Of a stretch of DNA of 64,000 nucleotides, positions 7,966 through 17,026 are shown piece by piece. The translations under genes and the position numbers were made by a program. The notes under the pieces were generated by a model. The model searched no databases. It was not told the DNA's origin and was given only the letters and a program-made list of their open reading frames with translations. Position 1 is the stretch's first letter. The number at the start of each line of letters is the position of its first letter. Source of the DNA: Brucella rhizosphaerae (GTDB taxonomy: Bacteria > Pseudomonadota > Alphaproteobacteria > Rhizobiales > Rhizobiaceae); assembly GCF_002252475.1 (NCBI RefSeq), contig NZ_NNRK01000029.1, positions 62,001 through 126,000 of the forward strand, written 5' to 3'.

Positions 7966-8886
7966 TTAACCTGATCGAAAGGTGTCGAAACGACCGCTGC
8001 GGCGATAAGCTTCAAACACATTACGCAGATGTTCGGCAACGACCTGGATATGCTGTCTCGCGTCAGGCTTGATAAGCATTCCAAGCTGATAACGACCAAG
8101 CTGAGGCAGATTATGCTCCGCCCCCAGTGCGACAATCCCCTCTCCAAGCAGCGTTTTACCAAAAGGAGCAATGGCAAGATCAGCCATGATCGCAGCACGC
8201 TGGCCTGTTGAGTGAGAGCTCATATAAGCAATGCGGTAAGGACGCCCTGATTTTTCCAGCGCTTCCAGCGCATTTCCACGCCATGCGCAGCCCTCTTCCC
8301 AAATGGAAAGGGGCAGCGGATCGCGACGATAAGCTGTACCGCACTTGGCTCCTGCCCAAACCAGCTCTTCATCAAGCAATACCTCGATATCGCCTTTGCT
8401 TGGAACCGTATGAGAGAGGTTGATCAGGGTCACATCCAGACGCCGCTCATCAAGACGCTTGCGTAAATTGCTGCTCTGATCAATCACCACATCGACTGTC
8501 ACACCAGGATGGGTTTCTGCAAAACGCTTCAGCACAAGTGGCAGGACACATTCGCCGATATCATCGGGCGAACCGAGCCGAACCACGCCCGTAACGGTCG
8601 GCGCAACAAATTTTGCCACCGCTTCGCGATTGAGAGCAAGCAAGCGTCGCGCATAACCAAGCAGTACTTCGCCATCGCTTGTGAGTGTCACAGACCGAGC
8701 ATCACGCTCAAAGACCGCAACACCGAGCTGTTCCTCAAGCTTCTTGATTTGCATTGAAACAGCTGAAGGCGTGCGAAACACCACGTTTGCCGCTGCTGAA
8801 AAGCTGCCCGTATCTGCAATGGCTGCAAATGTACGCAGCACATCAATATCGAGCATAGGCAGTGGATGCTGAACTGGCGCTGTCAT
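7966..8886 (-). CDS. LysR-family transcriptional regulator
   Basis: This 306-residue protein has the LysR winged helix at about residues 11-70 (LDIDVLRTFAAIADTGSFSA, then AVSMQIKKLEEQLGVAVFER) and a periplasmic-binding-protein-like effector domain in the remainder. LysR proteins bind DNA as tetramers and usually activate a divergent gene. The divergent neighbour here, 156 nt away, is a 78-residue DUF1127 protein, a pairing that suggests a target. The effector cannot be predicted. Confidence 0.9.
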   Translation of the reverse strand: MTAPVQHPLPMLDIDVLRTFAAIADTGSFSAAANVVFRTPSAVSMQIKKLEEQLGVAVFERDARSVTLTSDGEVLLGYARRLLALNREAVAKFVAPTVTGVVRLGSPDDIGECVLPLVLKRFAETHPGVTVDVVIDQSSNLRKRLDERRLDVTLINLSHTVPSKGDIEVLLDEELVWAGAKCGTAYRRDPLPLSIWEEGCAWRGNALEALEKSGRPYRIAYMSSHSTGQRAAIMADLAIAPFGKTLLGEGIVALGAEHNLPQLGRYQLGMLIKPDARQHIQVVAEHLRNVFEAYRRSGRFDTFRSG

Positions 8887-9042
8887 AGTGGACTCCGCTT
8901 TTTCTTAGTTCAATTTTTCTGATCTTATACCTTTCTATATTTCGTTTGATTGATCGTCAAGATGGAAGCACACTTCCTGGCAATTGAGATCACTCTGACT
9001 GCAAAAACCATTCGATCTCTCTTTTTGATCAGGAGAACAAAA

Positions 9043-9279
9043 ATGAGCATTCAATGTGAAATGATGCAGAAAAGCAGTGCATCAAGTCTGCCGGTGGTCA
9101 TAAGCCGACTGGAACAGGCTCGCACCCTCGTCATGCAATGGTATGCCAGCTGGATTTATCAGCGCCGCGTCACGCGCAGTCGCCGCGTGCTGGAGGCATT
9201 GCCGGAACATATCCTGCACGATATCGGCTGGCCAAACGTTGATGACCGCCTCCCAGGCATACCCAGAAAGCCTTCCTGA
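9043..9279 (+). CDS. DUF1127 domain small protein
   Basis: This 78-residue protein starts at the ATG at 9043, directly behind AGGAGAAC; the longer frame from 8950 has no comparable ribosome site. The C-terminal half has the DUF1127 pattern: a basic, amphipathic helix YQRRVTRSRRVLEALPEHIL followed by HDIGW. DUF1127 proteins are short, arginine-rich and often stress- or regulator-linked; in several alphaproteobacteria some act in RNA turnover or phosphate and carbon metabolism. It is divergent from a LysR regulator, which may control it, and is followed by a terminator. Confidence 0.85.
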   Translation: MSIQCEMMQKSSASSLPVVISRLEQARTLVMQWYASWIYQRRVTRSRRVLEALPEHILHDIGWPNVDDRLPGIPRKPS

Positions 9280-9296
9280 TGGGAATGCAAAAATGC

Positions 9297-9331
9297 AATT
9301 GAGGGCAGGATAAGCCCTGCCCTCAATTTAG
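9297..9331 (+). terminator. Terminator after DUF1127 gene
   Basis: A 13-bp perfect stem AATTGAGGGCAGG/CCTGCCCTCAATT (9297-9309/9316-9328) has a 6-nt loop. The trailing T-run is short, so it may also protect the 3' end of the short mRNA. Confidence 0.8.
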
Positions 9332-9463
9332 CGACATTCAGCTGCCAATTTACGGCAGGCATTTAGCCGCACTATGCAATCTGAAAGTTCTATGTCTCAA
9401 TATGTCTATCCTGTTTGCGTCATAGCCTATCCCCTATAAATCCGGGCTGGAGCGACAGAATAA

Positions 9464-9608
9464 CCGGTCAAAAAACGACCGGGTGACTGGGCCTGATTTT
9501 GGTCCCAATGTCATGACGGAGGCACAAAGTCTGAACTGCGTCGGGAACCGCAGCAAAGGCTTTCGAGAATGGGAACGATCAGGCTATGAATCAAGCTTCA
9601 TCGGTTAA
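9464..9608 (+). promoter_or_regulatory. Structured leader with overlapping upstream ORF before GlxA-type regulator
   Basis: The 306-nt gap before the regulator at 9586 contains CCGGTC/GACCGG (9464-9469/9477-9482), a weaker TGGGCC/GGTCCCA pairing (9488-9507) and CTGCG/CGCAG (9536-9540/9549-9553). A 31-codon open frame starts with ATG at 9513 and stops at 9606-9608, overlapping the regulator start by about 20 nt in another frame. Such an overlap can couple or restrain translation. I do not recognise a known riboswitch class; function is inferred only. Confidence 0.35.
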
Positions 9609-10584
9609 GCGGTCTATTGTTTTTTTTCTTGTACCTGACTTCTCGATGATCGCATTCGCGACAGCGATCGAACCGCTGCGCATTGCCAATCGAATGCTTG
9701 GTTTTGAGGCTTATCGCTGGCGACTGACATCAACCGACGGCAAACCGGTAACGGCATCCAATGGCGTGGAATGCGCGGTCAATGCATCACTGGAAGACGA
9801 GCGTCGTTTTCTTCAGCGCGAACAGCGCCCATCCATGGTGTTTGTCTGCTCCGGCGTCTACGTCGAAGAATTCCGCAACAAGTCGGTCTTTGCGTGGTTG
9901 CGCGAGGAATATAACCGCGGGGTCGCGGTGGGCGGTCTTTGTACAGGCGCACATATTCTTGCAGCATCCGGCCTTCTTTCAGGAAAACGCTGCGCCATTC
10001 ACTGGGAAAATCTGCCCGGCTTTTCAGAAGCTTTTCCGAAAGCAGAAGTCTATGCGGATCTATTCGAGGTCGACAGCAACATCTACACTTGCGCAGGTGG
10101 AACAGCATCTCTCGATATGATGCTGAAACTTATAGGCGACGATTTCGATGACAATCTCGTCAATCGCATTTGCGAACAAGCACTCACTGACCGTGTCCGC
10201 AATCCGCATGATCGCCAGCGTCTGCCGCTGCGTGCGCGTCTCGGCATTCAAAATTCTAAAATTCTCACCATCATCGAAATGATGGAAGCCAATCTTTCAG
10301 AACCAGAAGCTCTCATCAATGTGGCCCATAATATTGGATTGTCACGCCGTCAGGTCGAGCGTCTGTTCCGACAGGAGATGGGCCGGTCGCCCGCACGATA
10401 CTATCTCGAAATACGCCTCGACCGAGCGCGGCATCTGCTATTGCAATCGTCGATGCCAGTCGTCGAAGTCGCCGTCGCATGTGGCTTCGTTTCCGCGTCG
10501 CATTTTTCCAAGTGCTATCGCGAACTTTACGGGCGCTCGCCGCAACAAGAGCGGGCCGAGCGTAAAATGCTCATCGCCGCCTGA
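9586..10584 (+). CDS. GlxA-family AraC-type regulator (GbdR-like)
   Basis: This 332-residue protein combines an N-terminal DJ-1/PfpI (glutamine-amidotransferase-like) domain, with the nucleophile-elbow segment GGLCTGAHILAASG near residues 117-130, and a C-terminal AraC/XylS double helix-turn-helix (about 245-325; SRRQVERLFRQEMGRSP, then SASHFSKCYRELYGRSP). This is the architecture of GbdR, CdhR and ArgR-type activators of betaine, carnitine and arginine use. The next gene encodes a dimethylglycine/sarcosine dehydrogenase-like protein, so a GbdR-like role in methylated-glycine catabolism is a reasonable inference. A terminator separates the two genes, so they are likely transcribed separately. 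Confidence 0.88.
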   Translation: MNQASSVKRSIVFFLVPDFSMIAFATAIEPLRIANRMLGFEAYRWRLTSTDGKPVTASNGVECAVNASLEDERRFLQREQRPSMVFVCSGVYVEEFRNKSVFAWLREEYNRGVAVGGLCTGAHILAASGLLSGKRCAIHWENLPGFSEAFPKAEVYADLFEVDSNIYTCAGGTASLDMMLKLIGDDFDDNLVNRICEQALTDRVRNPHDRQRLPLRARLGIQNSKILTIIEMMEANLSEPEALINVAHNIGLSRRQVERLFRQEMGRSPARYYLEIRLDRARHLLLQSSMPVVEVAVACGFVSASHFSKCYRELYGRSPQQERAERKMLIAA

Positions 10585-10604
10585 TCCCAAGCCAATCCAT
10601 AGGA

Positions 10605-10635
10605 GCCGCACCTTTCAAGGTGTGGCTTTTCTTTT
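10605..10635 (+). terminator. Terminator after GlxA-type regulator gene
   Basis: The stem GCCGCACC/GGTGTGGC (10605-10612/10619-10626, one G-U pair) is followed by TTTTCTTTT, a standard intrinsic terminator. Confidence 0.88.
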
Positions 10636-10827
10636 GAAAACATATAGATAACCACAACCTTTGAATCAAATCGTCAACTTATCTGATGGTCAGATTTTCC
10701 TGATCGCAGCGCCATTTAATATCCAGCAAGCTTCGGTCGCCTCACGCCGTTATTATGTCGTAGAATGACAATTGTTGACCCCAGCCAACCACTATGATTC
10801 CGTCAAATACAAATGGGATCGCATAAA

Positions 10828-13389
10828 ATGGCAGAGTTTCCTAAGAAAGCGAAAGTCGTAATCATCGGGCTTGGAGGCATCGTCGGCGCATCGGTCGTCC
10901 ATCACCTTATCGAACGGGGTTGGGACGATATTGTCGGCATCGATAAATCCGGTATTCCAACCGATATCGGCTCGACAGCACACGCATCCGACTTCTGCTA
11001 TGCGACCAGCCATGACTTTCTGTCTTGCTGGACCACGCTTTATTCCATCGATTTCTATGAGAAGATGGGCCATTACGCCCGTGTTGGCGGGATCGAAGTC
11101 GCCCGCGTCGGCGACGATTCCCGCATGGAAGAGCTGAAGCGCAAGGTGGCATCCGGCAAGGCATTTGGCACGCGCGCGCGCCTGATGGAGCCTTCCGAGG
11201 TCAAAGAAAAATTTCCGCTTATTGAAGAAAGTCTGGTTCAGGGTGGCTTGTGGGACCCGGATGCGGGACTTGTCATTCCCCGCTCGCAGACTGTTGCCGG
11301 CAAGTTGATTGATCAGGCCGAAGCTGCCGGTAAACTGAAAAGCTTTGCCAATACCTCCGCGCAGTCGCTCGTTATTGAAAACGGTCGCATCAAGGGGGTG
11401 GTCACGCATCGTGGTACGATTGAAGCCGATTATGTCGTCATTTGCGCCGGTCTATGGGGACGCCTTATCGCTGAAATGGTTGGTGAAGACCTCCCGGTCA
11501 TGCCAATTGACCATCCACTGACATTCTTCGGTCCCTATAATGAATTTGCCGGAACTGGCAAAGAAATTGGCTGGCCGCTTCTGCGTGATCAGGGCAACTC
11601 AGCCTATATGCGCGACACCGGAGATCCGAAGACTGCTGAAGGCGGCCAGATCGAATGGGGCTACTATGAGGAAACCAATCCCCGCCTCTGCCATCCGCGC
11701 GATCTTCTGGAAAAGCACGAGGCGCGCCTGTCGCCGTCGCAGCGTGATCTCGACATGGAACAGGTTATCGAACCGCTGGAGCGCGCAATCGAGCTGACGC
11801 CTATCCTTGGCGAACTGGGTTACAATGAAAGCCACTCTTTCAATGGCTTCCTTCAGGTCACAACCGACGGCGGCCCATCCATGGGCGAAAGTCAGAAGGT
11901 GCGCGGCCTCTGGTATGCCGTCGCAATCTGGGTCAAAGATGGCCCCGGCATGGGCAAGCTCATTGCCGACTGGATGACCGATGGCCGCACGGCAATTGAT
12001 CACCACGCCATCGATTATTCCCGCTTCTATCCACATCAGATGACCGAACAGTTCATCTGGGATCGCTGCACGGAAACCGCGATGAAGGTCTATAATCCGG
12101 CGGTCCACCCGCGTGAGCCTTTTTCAAAGGGTCGTAACATTCGCCGTTCGCCGTTTTACGAACGCGAGAAGGAGCTTGGCGGCCACTTCATGGAATTGGG
12201 CGGCTGGGAGCGTGCACACGGTTATGCCGCTAACGAGCACCTGCTGGAAAAATATGGCGCCCGTATTCCGGTGCGCGAAAACGAGTGGGACAACCGCCAT
12301 TTCTGGCGCGTCTCCAATGCCGAACATCTCGCACTGAGCGAGGATTGCGGCATCATCAATCTCTCGCACTTCGCCATGTACGATATTGAAGGCCCCGATC
12401 ATGTTGAGCTGATGGAATGGCTATGTGCTGCCAAGATTGGCAGCGATGCAAATATCGGCAAAGGTATCTACACGCACTTCCTCGATGATGAGGGCATGGT
12501 GCGCGCCGATTTCACCGCAATCCGCATGGCTGACCGCATCCGCATGATTAACGGTGCCGATGCTGGTCCGCGCGATTTCCATTACATGCGCCGCGTAGCC
12601 GAGGATAAGGGCTTTGACGTCAACATTACCGATGTAACGGAAAAATACGTCACCATCGGCATATGGGGACCCAATGCACGTGATAACCTCAAGAAAGTCG
12701 TGGAGAACCCGGCAGGCCTCGATCTTGAAAACTTCCCGTTTGCAGCGATCAAGCCACTCCGTATAGCAGGTAAAGATGTAACCGCTTTCCGCATTTCCTA
12801 TGTCGGCGAACAGGGTTGGGAATTGCACATGCGCTATGAAGACGGCCTCGCCGTCTGGGATGCGCTACGCTCCACTGGCGCAATCGCCGTCGGCGTCGAG
12901 ACCTATGCCAATACACGGCGTATGGAAAAAAGCCTTCGTCTTCAGAATGCTGATCTGCTGACCGAGTATAATCTGCTCGAAGCAGACCTCGCCCGCCCAA
13001 AAGTCAAGGAAGCTGATTTCTGTGGCAAGGCGAAACATCTTGAATATAAGGCTCGCGAGCACCAGCCCGCCATGCTTTGCACACTGGTTATGAGCGAGAA
13101 CGTCGATTCCAAAGGCGTCGCTCGCTATCCGGTTGGCATCTTGCCGGTCATGGACCCTGAAACCGGTGAAACACTGGTCGATGAACTCGGCCGCCGTTCG
13201 TTCACCTCATCCATCGCCTACGGCCCGACCATCGGCAAGAACATTGCGCTTGCCTATCTGCCCTGGTCCTATTGTCAGGAAGGTCGCCAGCTGAACGTCG
13301 AATATTTCGGCGAGACCTATCCTGTCGAGGTTGTATCGATTGGCTACAAGCCGCTTTACGACCCCGAAAATCTCAAGCCTCGCAGCTGA
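10828..13389 (+). CDS. FAD oxidoreductase with GcvT domain, dimethylglycine/sarcosine dehydrogenase-like
   Basis: The likely product is 853 residues from the ATG at 10828 (GGGA upstream); an ATG five codons earlier has no ribosome site. The N-terminal DAO-type FAD domain opens with VVIIGLGGIVGASVVHHL. It is followed by a linker of the FAO_M type and a C-terminal aminomethyltransferase (GcvT-like) half from about residue 450 onward, with YVGEQGWELHM near 655. This order is that of dimethylglycine and sarcosine dehydrogenases, which oxidatively demethylate N-methylated glycine and hand formaldehyde units to tetrahydrofolate. The exact substrate is uncertain; the GbdR-like regulator upstream supports methylated glycines. 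A terminator follows. Confidence 0.88.
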   Translation: MAEFPKKAKVVIIGLGGIVGASVVHHLIERGWDDIVGIDKSGIPTDIGSTAHASDFCYATSHDFLSCWTTLYSIDFYEKMGHYARVGGIEVARVGDDSRMEELKRKVASGKAFGTRARLMEPSEVKEKFPLIEESLVQGGLWDPDAGLVIPRSQTVAGKLIDQAEAAGKLKSFANTSAQSLVIENGRIKGVVTHRGTIEADYVVICAGLWGRLIAEMVGEDLPVMPIDHPLTFFGPYNEFAGTGKEIGWPLLRDQGNSAYMRDTGDPKTAEGGQIEWGYYEETNPRLCHPRDLLEKHEARLSPSQRDLDMEQVIEPLERAIELTPILGELGYNESHSFNGFLQVTTDGGPSMGESQKVRGLWYAVAIWVKDGPGMGKLIADWMTDGRTAIDHHAIDYSRFYPHQMTEQFIWDRCTETAMKVYNPAVHPREPFSKGRNIRRSPFYEREKELGGHFMELGGWERAHGYAANEHLLEKYGARIPVRENEWDNRHFWRVSNAEHLALSEDCGIINLSHFAMYDIEGPDHVELMEWLCAAKIGSDANIGKGIYTHFLDDEGMVRADFTAIRMADRIRMINGADAGPRDFHYMRRVAEDKGFDVNITDVTEKYVTIGIWGPNARDNLKKVVENPAGLDLENFPFAAIKPLRIAGKDVTAFRISYVGEQGWELHMRYEDGLAVWDALRSTGAIAVGVETYANTRRMEKSLRLQNADLLTEYNLLEADLARPKVKEADFCGKAKHLEYKAREHQPAMLCTLVMSENVDSKGVARYPVGILPVMDPETGETLVDELGRRSFTSSIAYGPTIGKNIALAYLPWSYCQEGRQLNVEYFGETYPVEVVSIGYKPLYDPENLKPRS

Positions 13390-13403
13390 TAACAAAAGCC
13401 AAC

Positions 13404-13432
13404 AAAAAGCCGGGGCAATACCCCGGCTTTTT
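13404..13432 (+). terminator. Terminator after dimethylglycine dehydrogenase-like gene
   Basis: AAAAAGCCGGGG/CCCCGGCTTTTT around a 5-nt loop (13405-13432) has A- and T-runs on both sides and probably serves also the convergent small gene at 13451-13741. Confidence 0.92.
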
Positions 13433-13450
13433 CAGTTTCAAACGGTCTGC

Positions 13451-13741
13451 TTACTGAATGGTCGCCTTACCGCCGGAAATCGTAATTGTTTCGTCGCCCT
13501 TCAGCGCCTCACGATCACCGTTCGGGAATGTTACAAAACAACCGCTACTGCAAAAATCAACCGTCTCACCCGGAGCAACCAGCATTTCACGCTTGGACGC
13601 GCCTTCTGTGACGACGATAGTCTGCGCTGAGCTATCATTATTGGCAACTGTCGCTGCATAAAGGCTCGGTATGGAGAATGAAATCGCGAGCATCGCACCG
13701 ATCGCGACCTTGCCAGCATAATTGACCTGAGTTCTGTTCAT
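13451..13741 (-). CDS. Small secreted protein of unknown function
   Basis: This 96-residue protein has a signal peptide with a hydrophobic core at about residues 11-29 (IGAMLAISFSIPSLYA), predicted to be cut near AATVANN. The mature part is about 66 residues, rich in beta-type residues, with a close Cys pair (CSSGC, about 64-68) next to FVTFPNGDREAL. The pair may form a disulfide or bind a metal. I do not recognise a family. It stands alone between a convergent oxidoreductase gene and the MscS-type channel gene upstream. Confidence 0.7.
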   Translation of the reverse strand: MNRTQVNYAGKVAIGAMLAISFSIPSLYAATVANNDSSAQTIVVTEGASKREMLVAPGETVDFCSSGCFVTFPNGDREALKGDETITISGGKATIQ

Positions 13742-13904
13742 ATCGTTTCAGCGTTTCCGCCGCTCCCGCTACAATCCGAATATTCGGGCCGAGTATTCGA
13801 CCCCATTACTCCGAGACAGTCCGCCTGCCCTCTTCATCATCATTTATAAGGCTTCAAAACTGAACTGCAACTGAACGACACGTTCATAAATTGCTTCCGT
13901 TTGT

Positions 13905-16508
13905 TCAGACCTTGTCGTCGTGTTCCGGCTTTTCGGCCTTTTCAGGCTCTGCCGGCTTTTCCTTCTGCATTTTCGCAGCGCGTGGCGCATCCTTGTTCAC
14001 GAGTTCGGAAAGCTTCTCGATTTCAGGCACACCAAGCACAAGGTCCGTGGAAGATGAAGCCAGCTGAATGCCTTCCGCGTGGAACCGCTCCACAATCTGG
14101 AATCGCAACTCGTTTTTGATACCACCGGTCGATGTAATATCTGCGACATGCGCGTAGACATCAAAGATCATCAGCGAGTCAGTCATGCTCTGAAACGCTA
14201 CGAACGGCTCGGGGTTCTTCAGGATCGATGGATGACTGCGGATGATTTCAAGCAGCAGCGTATGAACACGACGCGGCTCATCTGTGTACGCTGCCTGAAC
14301 ATTGATATCGATGCGGCCAAGTTTGTTGCGAAGCGTCCAGTTACCGACATTGCCGTTAATAAGCGTGGAGTTCGGAACCACGATTGACTGCTTCTGGAAC
14401 GTCTCGACTTCGGTCGCACGAACACTGATCTTCTTGACAATACCGCTGACGGTTCCCGCTTCAACCCAGTCTCCAACCTTGAACGGCCGTTCAGCCAGCA
14501 GGATAAGGCCAGATACGAAGTTCTGGACGATATTCTGAAGACCAAAACCGATACCAAGTGACAGACCACCTGCAATGAGTGCAAGGCTTGAAAGATTGAA
14601 GCCTGCCGCGGACACCGCAACAAGTGCGGCAAGAACCAATCCGACATAACCAATCACAGTACGGATCGAATTGCGCACACCGGAATCAACCCGCCCGCGC
14701 GCCATAACGCTGTTATCAAGCCAATTCTGGAACCAGCGCGTCATCAGATACACAAGAACGAAAAGCGCGATCCCCGTGAAAATTCCCATCAGCGAAATGG
14801 AAATACTGCCGATCTGGAAGCCCGTCATCAGATTGTAGAATGTGCTTTTCAGCTCCGACCACTGAAAACCGAACTGCATCAGCACCAGCGGTATGCCGAC
14901 CAATGCAACGACAAAGTTGATCAGAATACCGACCGCCAGCCCGATCTGGTCGAGCGTTGCTTCATCAAAATGAAACCGGTCACGCATTACCCGCCCGATC
15001 GGGCTGGAAGCGAAAGCCTGTTCTTCCGAAATTGCTCGTCCCGTCAGAAAGCCGAGATACATCGTAACAAGGAAGGCTCCGGTCACAACGATTTGCTGTG
15101 CAGCAAAGCGGGCAAGACCAATGAAACCGAAACCCGCCGCAACGATCGGCAGAAGACCCAGAATTATCAGGAAAATCTTGAATGCTTTAGGCCAGGGACG
15201 AACGCCCTCTTCACCATTTCTCTCGATAGGCTTCAACAACGCGATGATCAGTATAAAAATGCCAATTACGACCGTTGAAAGCAGGCTTTTCGCCATCGTC
15301 AGCGAAAGTGGTGAGGAAAGGATCTGATTGACTTTTCCGAAGAACGAGTCGAGCCCGTTGATCAAAGCCATACCTGTAATGAGCCAGACAAGAACCCTGC
15401 CCGGACGGGGCGCAACAGGCACCAGTCGCCATGCTGGTGTGTAAGGACTGATACAGGCAAATGCGAGCCTGCTGATAAAGAAAACAATGCCGAGAACGAT
15501 AAAGAGCGACTGTAAAAGTGCTGCTATATCAGGTCTCAAAACATTGAAATAATTCAGAAAGAAATATGTAGTGGCAAGAAAAACGCCAACGGCACCCGAT
15601 GGGATCGCGGTAGACCAGAAGGCCACTGACAGGCGGCTAAGATAGGACGGTGCTTCAATTGTCGGATCACGCTCATAAAGGGAACCAAGCACACGGCGTG
15701 CACCGAGCTGGATGACGAGCGCTGCAACGAAGGCAAAAAATGCGGCAGCCAGAAACGAATTCAATTTAAACGTGGAAACGAAACGCCACCATGATTTCAC
15801 GATACTCCAGAGTGAAATCATCTGGTCATTTGCAGCCGATGTCACTTCCGACCCAAGCGTCAGATCAAGGCTGACGCGTTGCGACAGGGTCTGGGCGAAC
15901 AAATCACGCCGCATATTGCCGATTTTTGCCGACATTTGATTGACTGAAAGCGATGCATCTTCCGTTTCGCCAATCACTGCGTTGATTTCGGCCTTTTCAG
16001 CCGCCAATCGCGCACGTTCTTCCGCAACGATGGGAGGCTCTGCCGGTTGATCGCCGGAAGGGGCTGCACCAAGTTGCTCAAGACGCGTATTGATTTCCGT
16101 CAGACGCGGACGAAACGCCACGCCTGCATCGAGAAGCTTCTTGGAAAGGCCATCAAGCTGCAGCTTGAGGTTGGCAAGCGTTTCATCACTGGTTGCCGAC
16201 TTCTGCAACTGATCATTGATAGTTTTGGTTTGCTGCTTGAGATCGTTGATGATCGGCTTTTGCTGCTGCACCACGCTGGATACAGGCACACTCTCCGCCG
16301 GAGTTGCAAGAGCGGACGGAACCGCAGTTTCCGCTGGTTTTGCTGGAGCTGTTTGTGCGGCGGCAGGCTGCGCCTGTTGCGGCTTGTTATCCTGGGCAAA
16401 CGAATTATCCAGCGCGCCAAGCGACACAGCAAAAGTGGTCATTGCAAATGCAACGGCGCGGAACGTCGATAAATATGCCAATTTGAACTCTGCCAATTTC
16501 ACAATCAC
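13905..16508 (-). CDS. DUF3772-MscS mechanosensitive channel family protein
   Basis: This 867-residue protein begins with GTG at 16508 and a secretion signal (to about AQDNK). A Pro/Ala-rich spacer follows, then a periplasmic coiled domain (DUF3772-like, about 75-230), then roughly ten membrane helices. The MscS core follows the pore helix, with SLALIAGGLSLGIGFGLQ and PFKVGDWVEAGTVSGIVKKI (about 640-705) and a cytoplasmic beta/alpha tail. The family gates an ion and solute release channel when membrane tension rises. The C-terminal 25 residues are very Lys/Glu/Pro-rich (KMQKEKPAEPEKAEKPEHDD). Size and order match the large rhizobial MscK/YjeP-like proteins. Confidence 0.92.
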   Translation of the reverse strand: MIVKLAEFKLAYLSTFRAVAFAMTTFAVSLGALDNSFAQDNKPQQAQPAAAQTAPAKPAETAVPSALATPAESVPVSSVVQQQKPIINDLKQQTKTINDQLQKSATSDETLANLKLQLDGLSKKLLDAGVAFRPRLTEINTRLEQLGAAPSGDQPAEPPIVAEERARLAAEKAEINAVIGETEDASLSVNQMSAKIGNMRRDLFAQTLSQRVSLDLTLGSEVTSAANDQMISLWSIVKSWWRFVSTFKLNSFLAAAFFAFVAALVIQLGARRVLGSLYERDPTIEAPSYLSRLSVAFWSTAIPSGAVGVFLATTYFFLNYFNVLRPDIAALLQSLFIVLGIVFFISRLAFACISPYTPAWRLVPVAPRPGRVLVWLITGMALINGLDSFFGKVNQILSSPLSLTMAKSLLSTVVIGIFILIIALLKPIERNGEEGVRPWPKAFKIFLIILGLLPIVAAGFGFIGLARFAAQQIVVTGAFLVTMYLGFLTGRAISEEQAFASSPIGRVMRDRFHFDEATLDQIGLAVGILINFVVALVGIPLVLMQFGFQWSELKSTFYNLMTGFQIGSISISLMGIFTGIALFVLVYLMTRWFQNWLDNSVMARGRVDSGVRNSIRTVIGYVGLVLAALVAVSAAGFNLSSLALIAGGLSLGIGFGLQNIVQNFVSGLILLAERPFKVGDWVEAGTVSGIVKKISVRATEVETFQKQSIVVPNSTLINGNVGNWTLRNKLGRIDINVQAAYTDEPRRVHTLLLEIIRSHPSILKNPEPFVAFQSMTDSLMIFDVYAHVADITSTGGIKNELRFQIVERFHAEGIQLASSSTDLVLGVPEIEKLSELVNKDAPRAAKMQKEKPAEPEKAEKPEHDDKV

Positions 16509-16541
16509 TGTTTCAACATAAAGCGCTTTAAAGCGGAATCT

Positions 16542-16703
16542 AGTGTTCAGGTTCCGATATTTGCTCGACGCCTGTCATCCGGGAAAGCAAATATCGGAAT
16601 CAAGAGACGGCTAGCAATCACATTCAACGAGTGGATTTTTTGAATTTGATATTTGAAACAGCACGAGCGTCGGCCAAGATTCAAACGTCAAATTCAATCC
16701 ACT
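16542..16703. repeat. Double-palindrome intergenic element, copy 1
   Basis: The element contains two inverted repeats. IR1 is TTCCGATATTTGCT/AGCAAATATCGGAA (16552-16565/16586-16599, 14 bp perfect). IR2 is an AGTGGATT...GAATTTGA...TTTGAA arm (16630-16657) pairing with its complement at 16679-16703, with a 4-nt bulge in the left arm. The same layout, including the bulge and the GTTTGAAACAGC-like end of the arm, recurs at 52475-52635. It lies upstream of the MscS gene and encodes nothing. It may be a MITE-like or Bru-RS-type element. Confidence 0.75.
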
Positions 16704-17026
16704 AGCCCTACAACATCGGCCTGAAAATCCAAATCTGTTTTGTAGTCGAACGAATGTTTCTGTTGGTGAGTTTGGCCCATACTCAGGTGCGAATTCGCTC
16801 TGTACCACAAGCCTCCATTTAAAACGACATGCTGAACGCGACAGAAATAGATTCCAATTTGTGAATCGATGCTGTAGGTGTCAACGCTAAGTACCGAGAA
16901 GATGACGAACTTTTCCAATCGGGCTTTGCATAAAATCGAATAACTAGAGCAGGTTAGACCGTTAGGAAAACCGCTCTGGCACTGGCTAATTTCTGCGGAA
17001 AGACTGTAGAGGAAAGTCCGAGCGTT

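Noticed and set aside
9464-9580. Glycine, TPP or guanidine riboswitch upstream of the regulator
   Set aside because: None of their conserved cores can be found; only generic hairpins and the uORF are seen.
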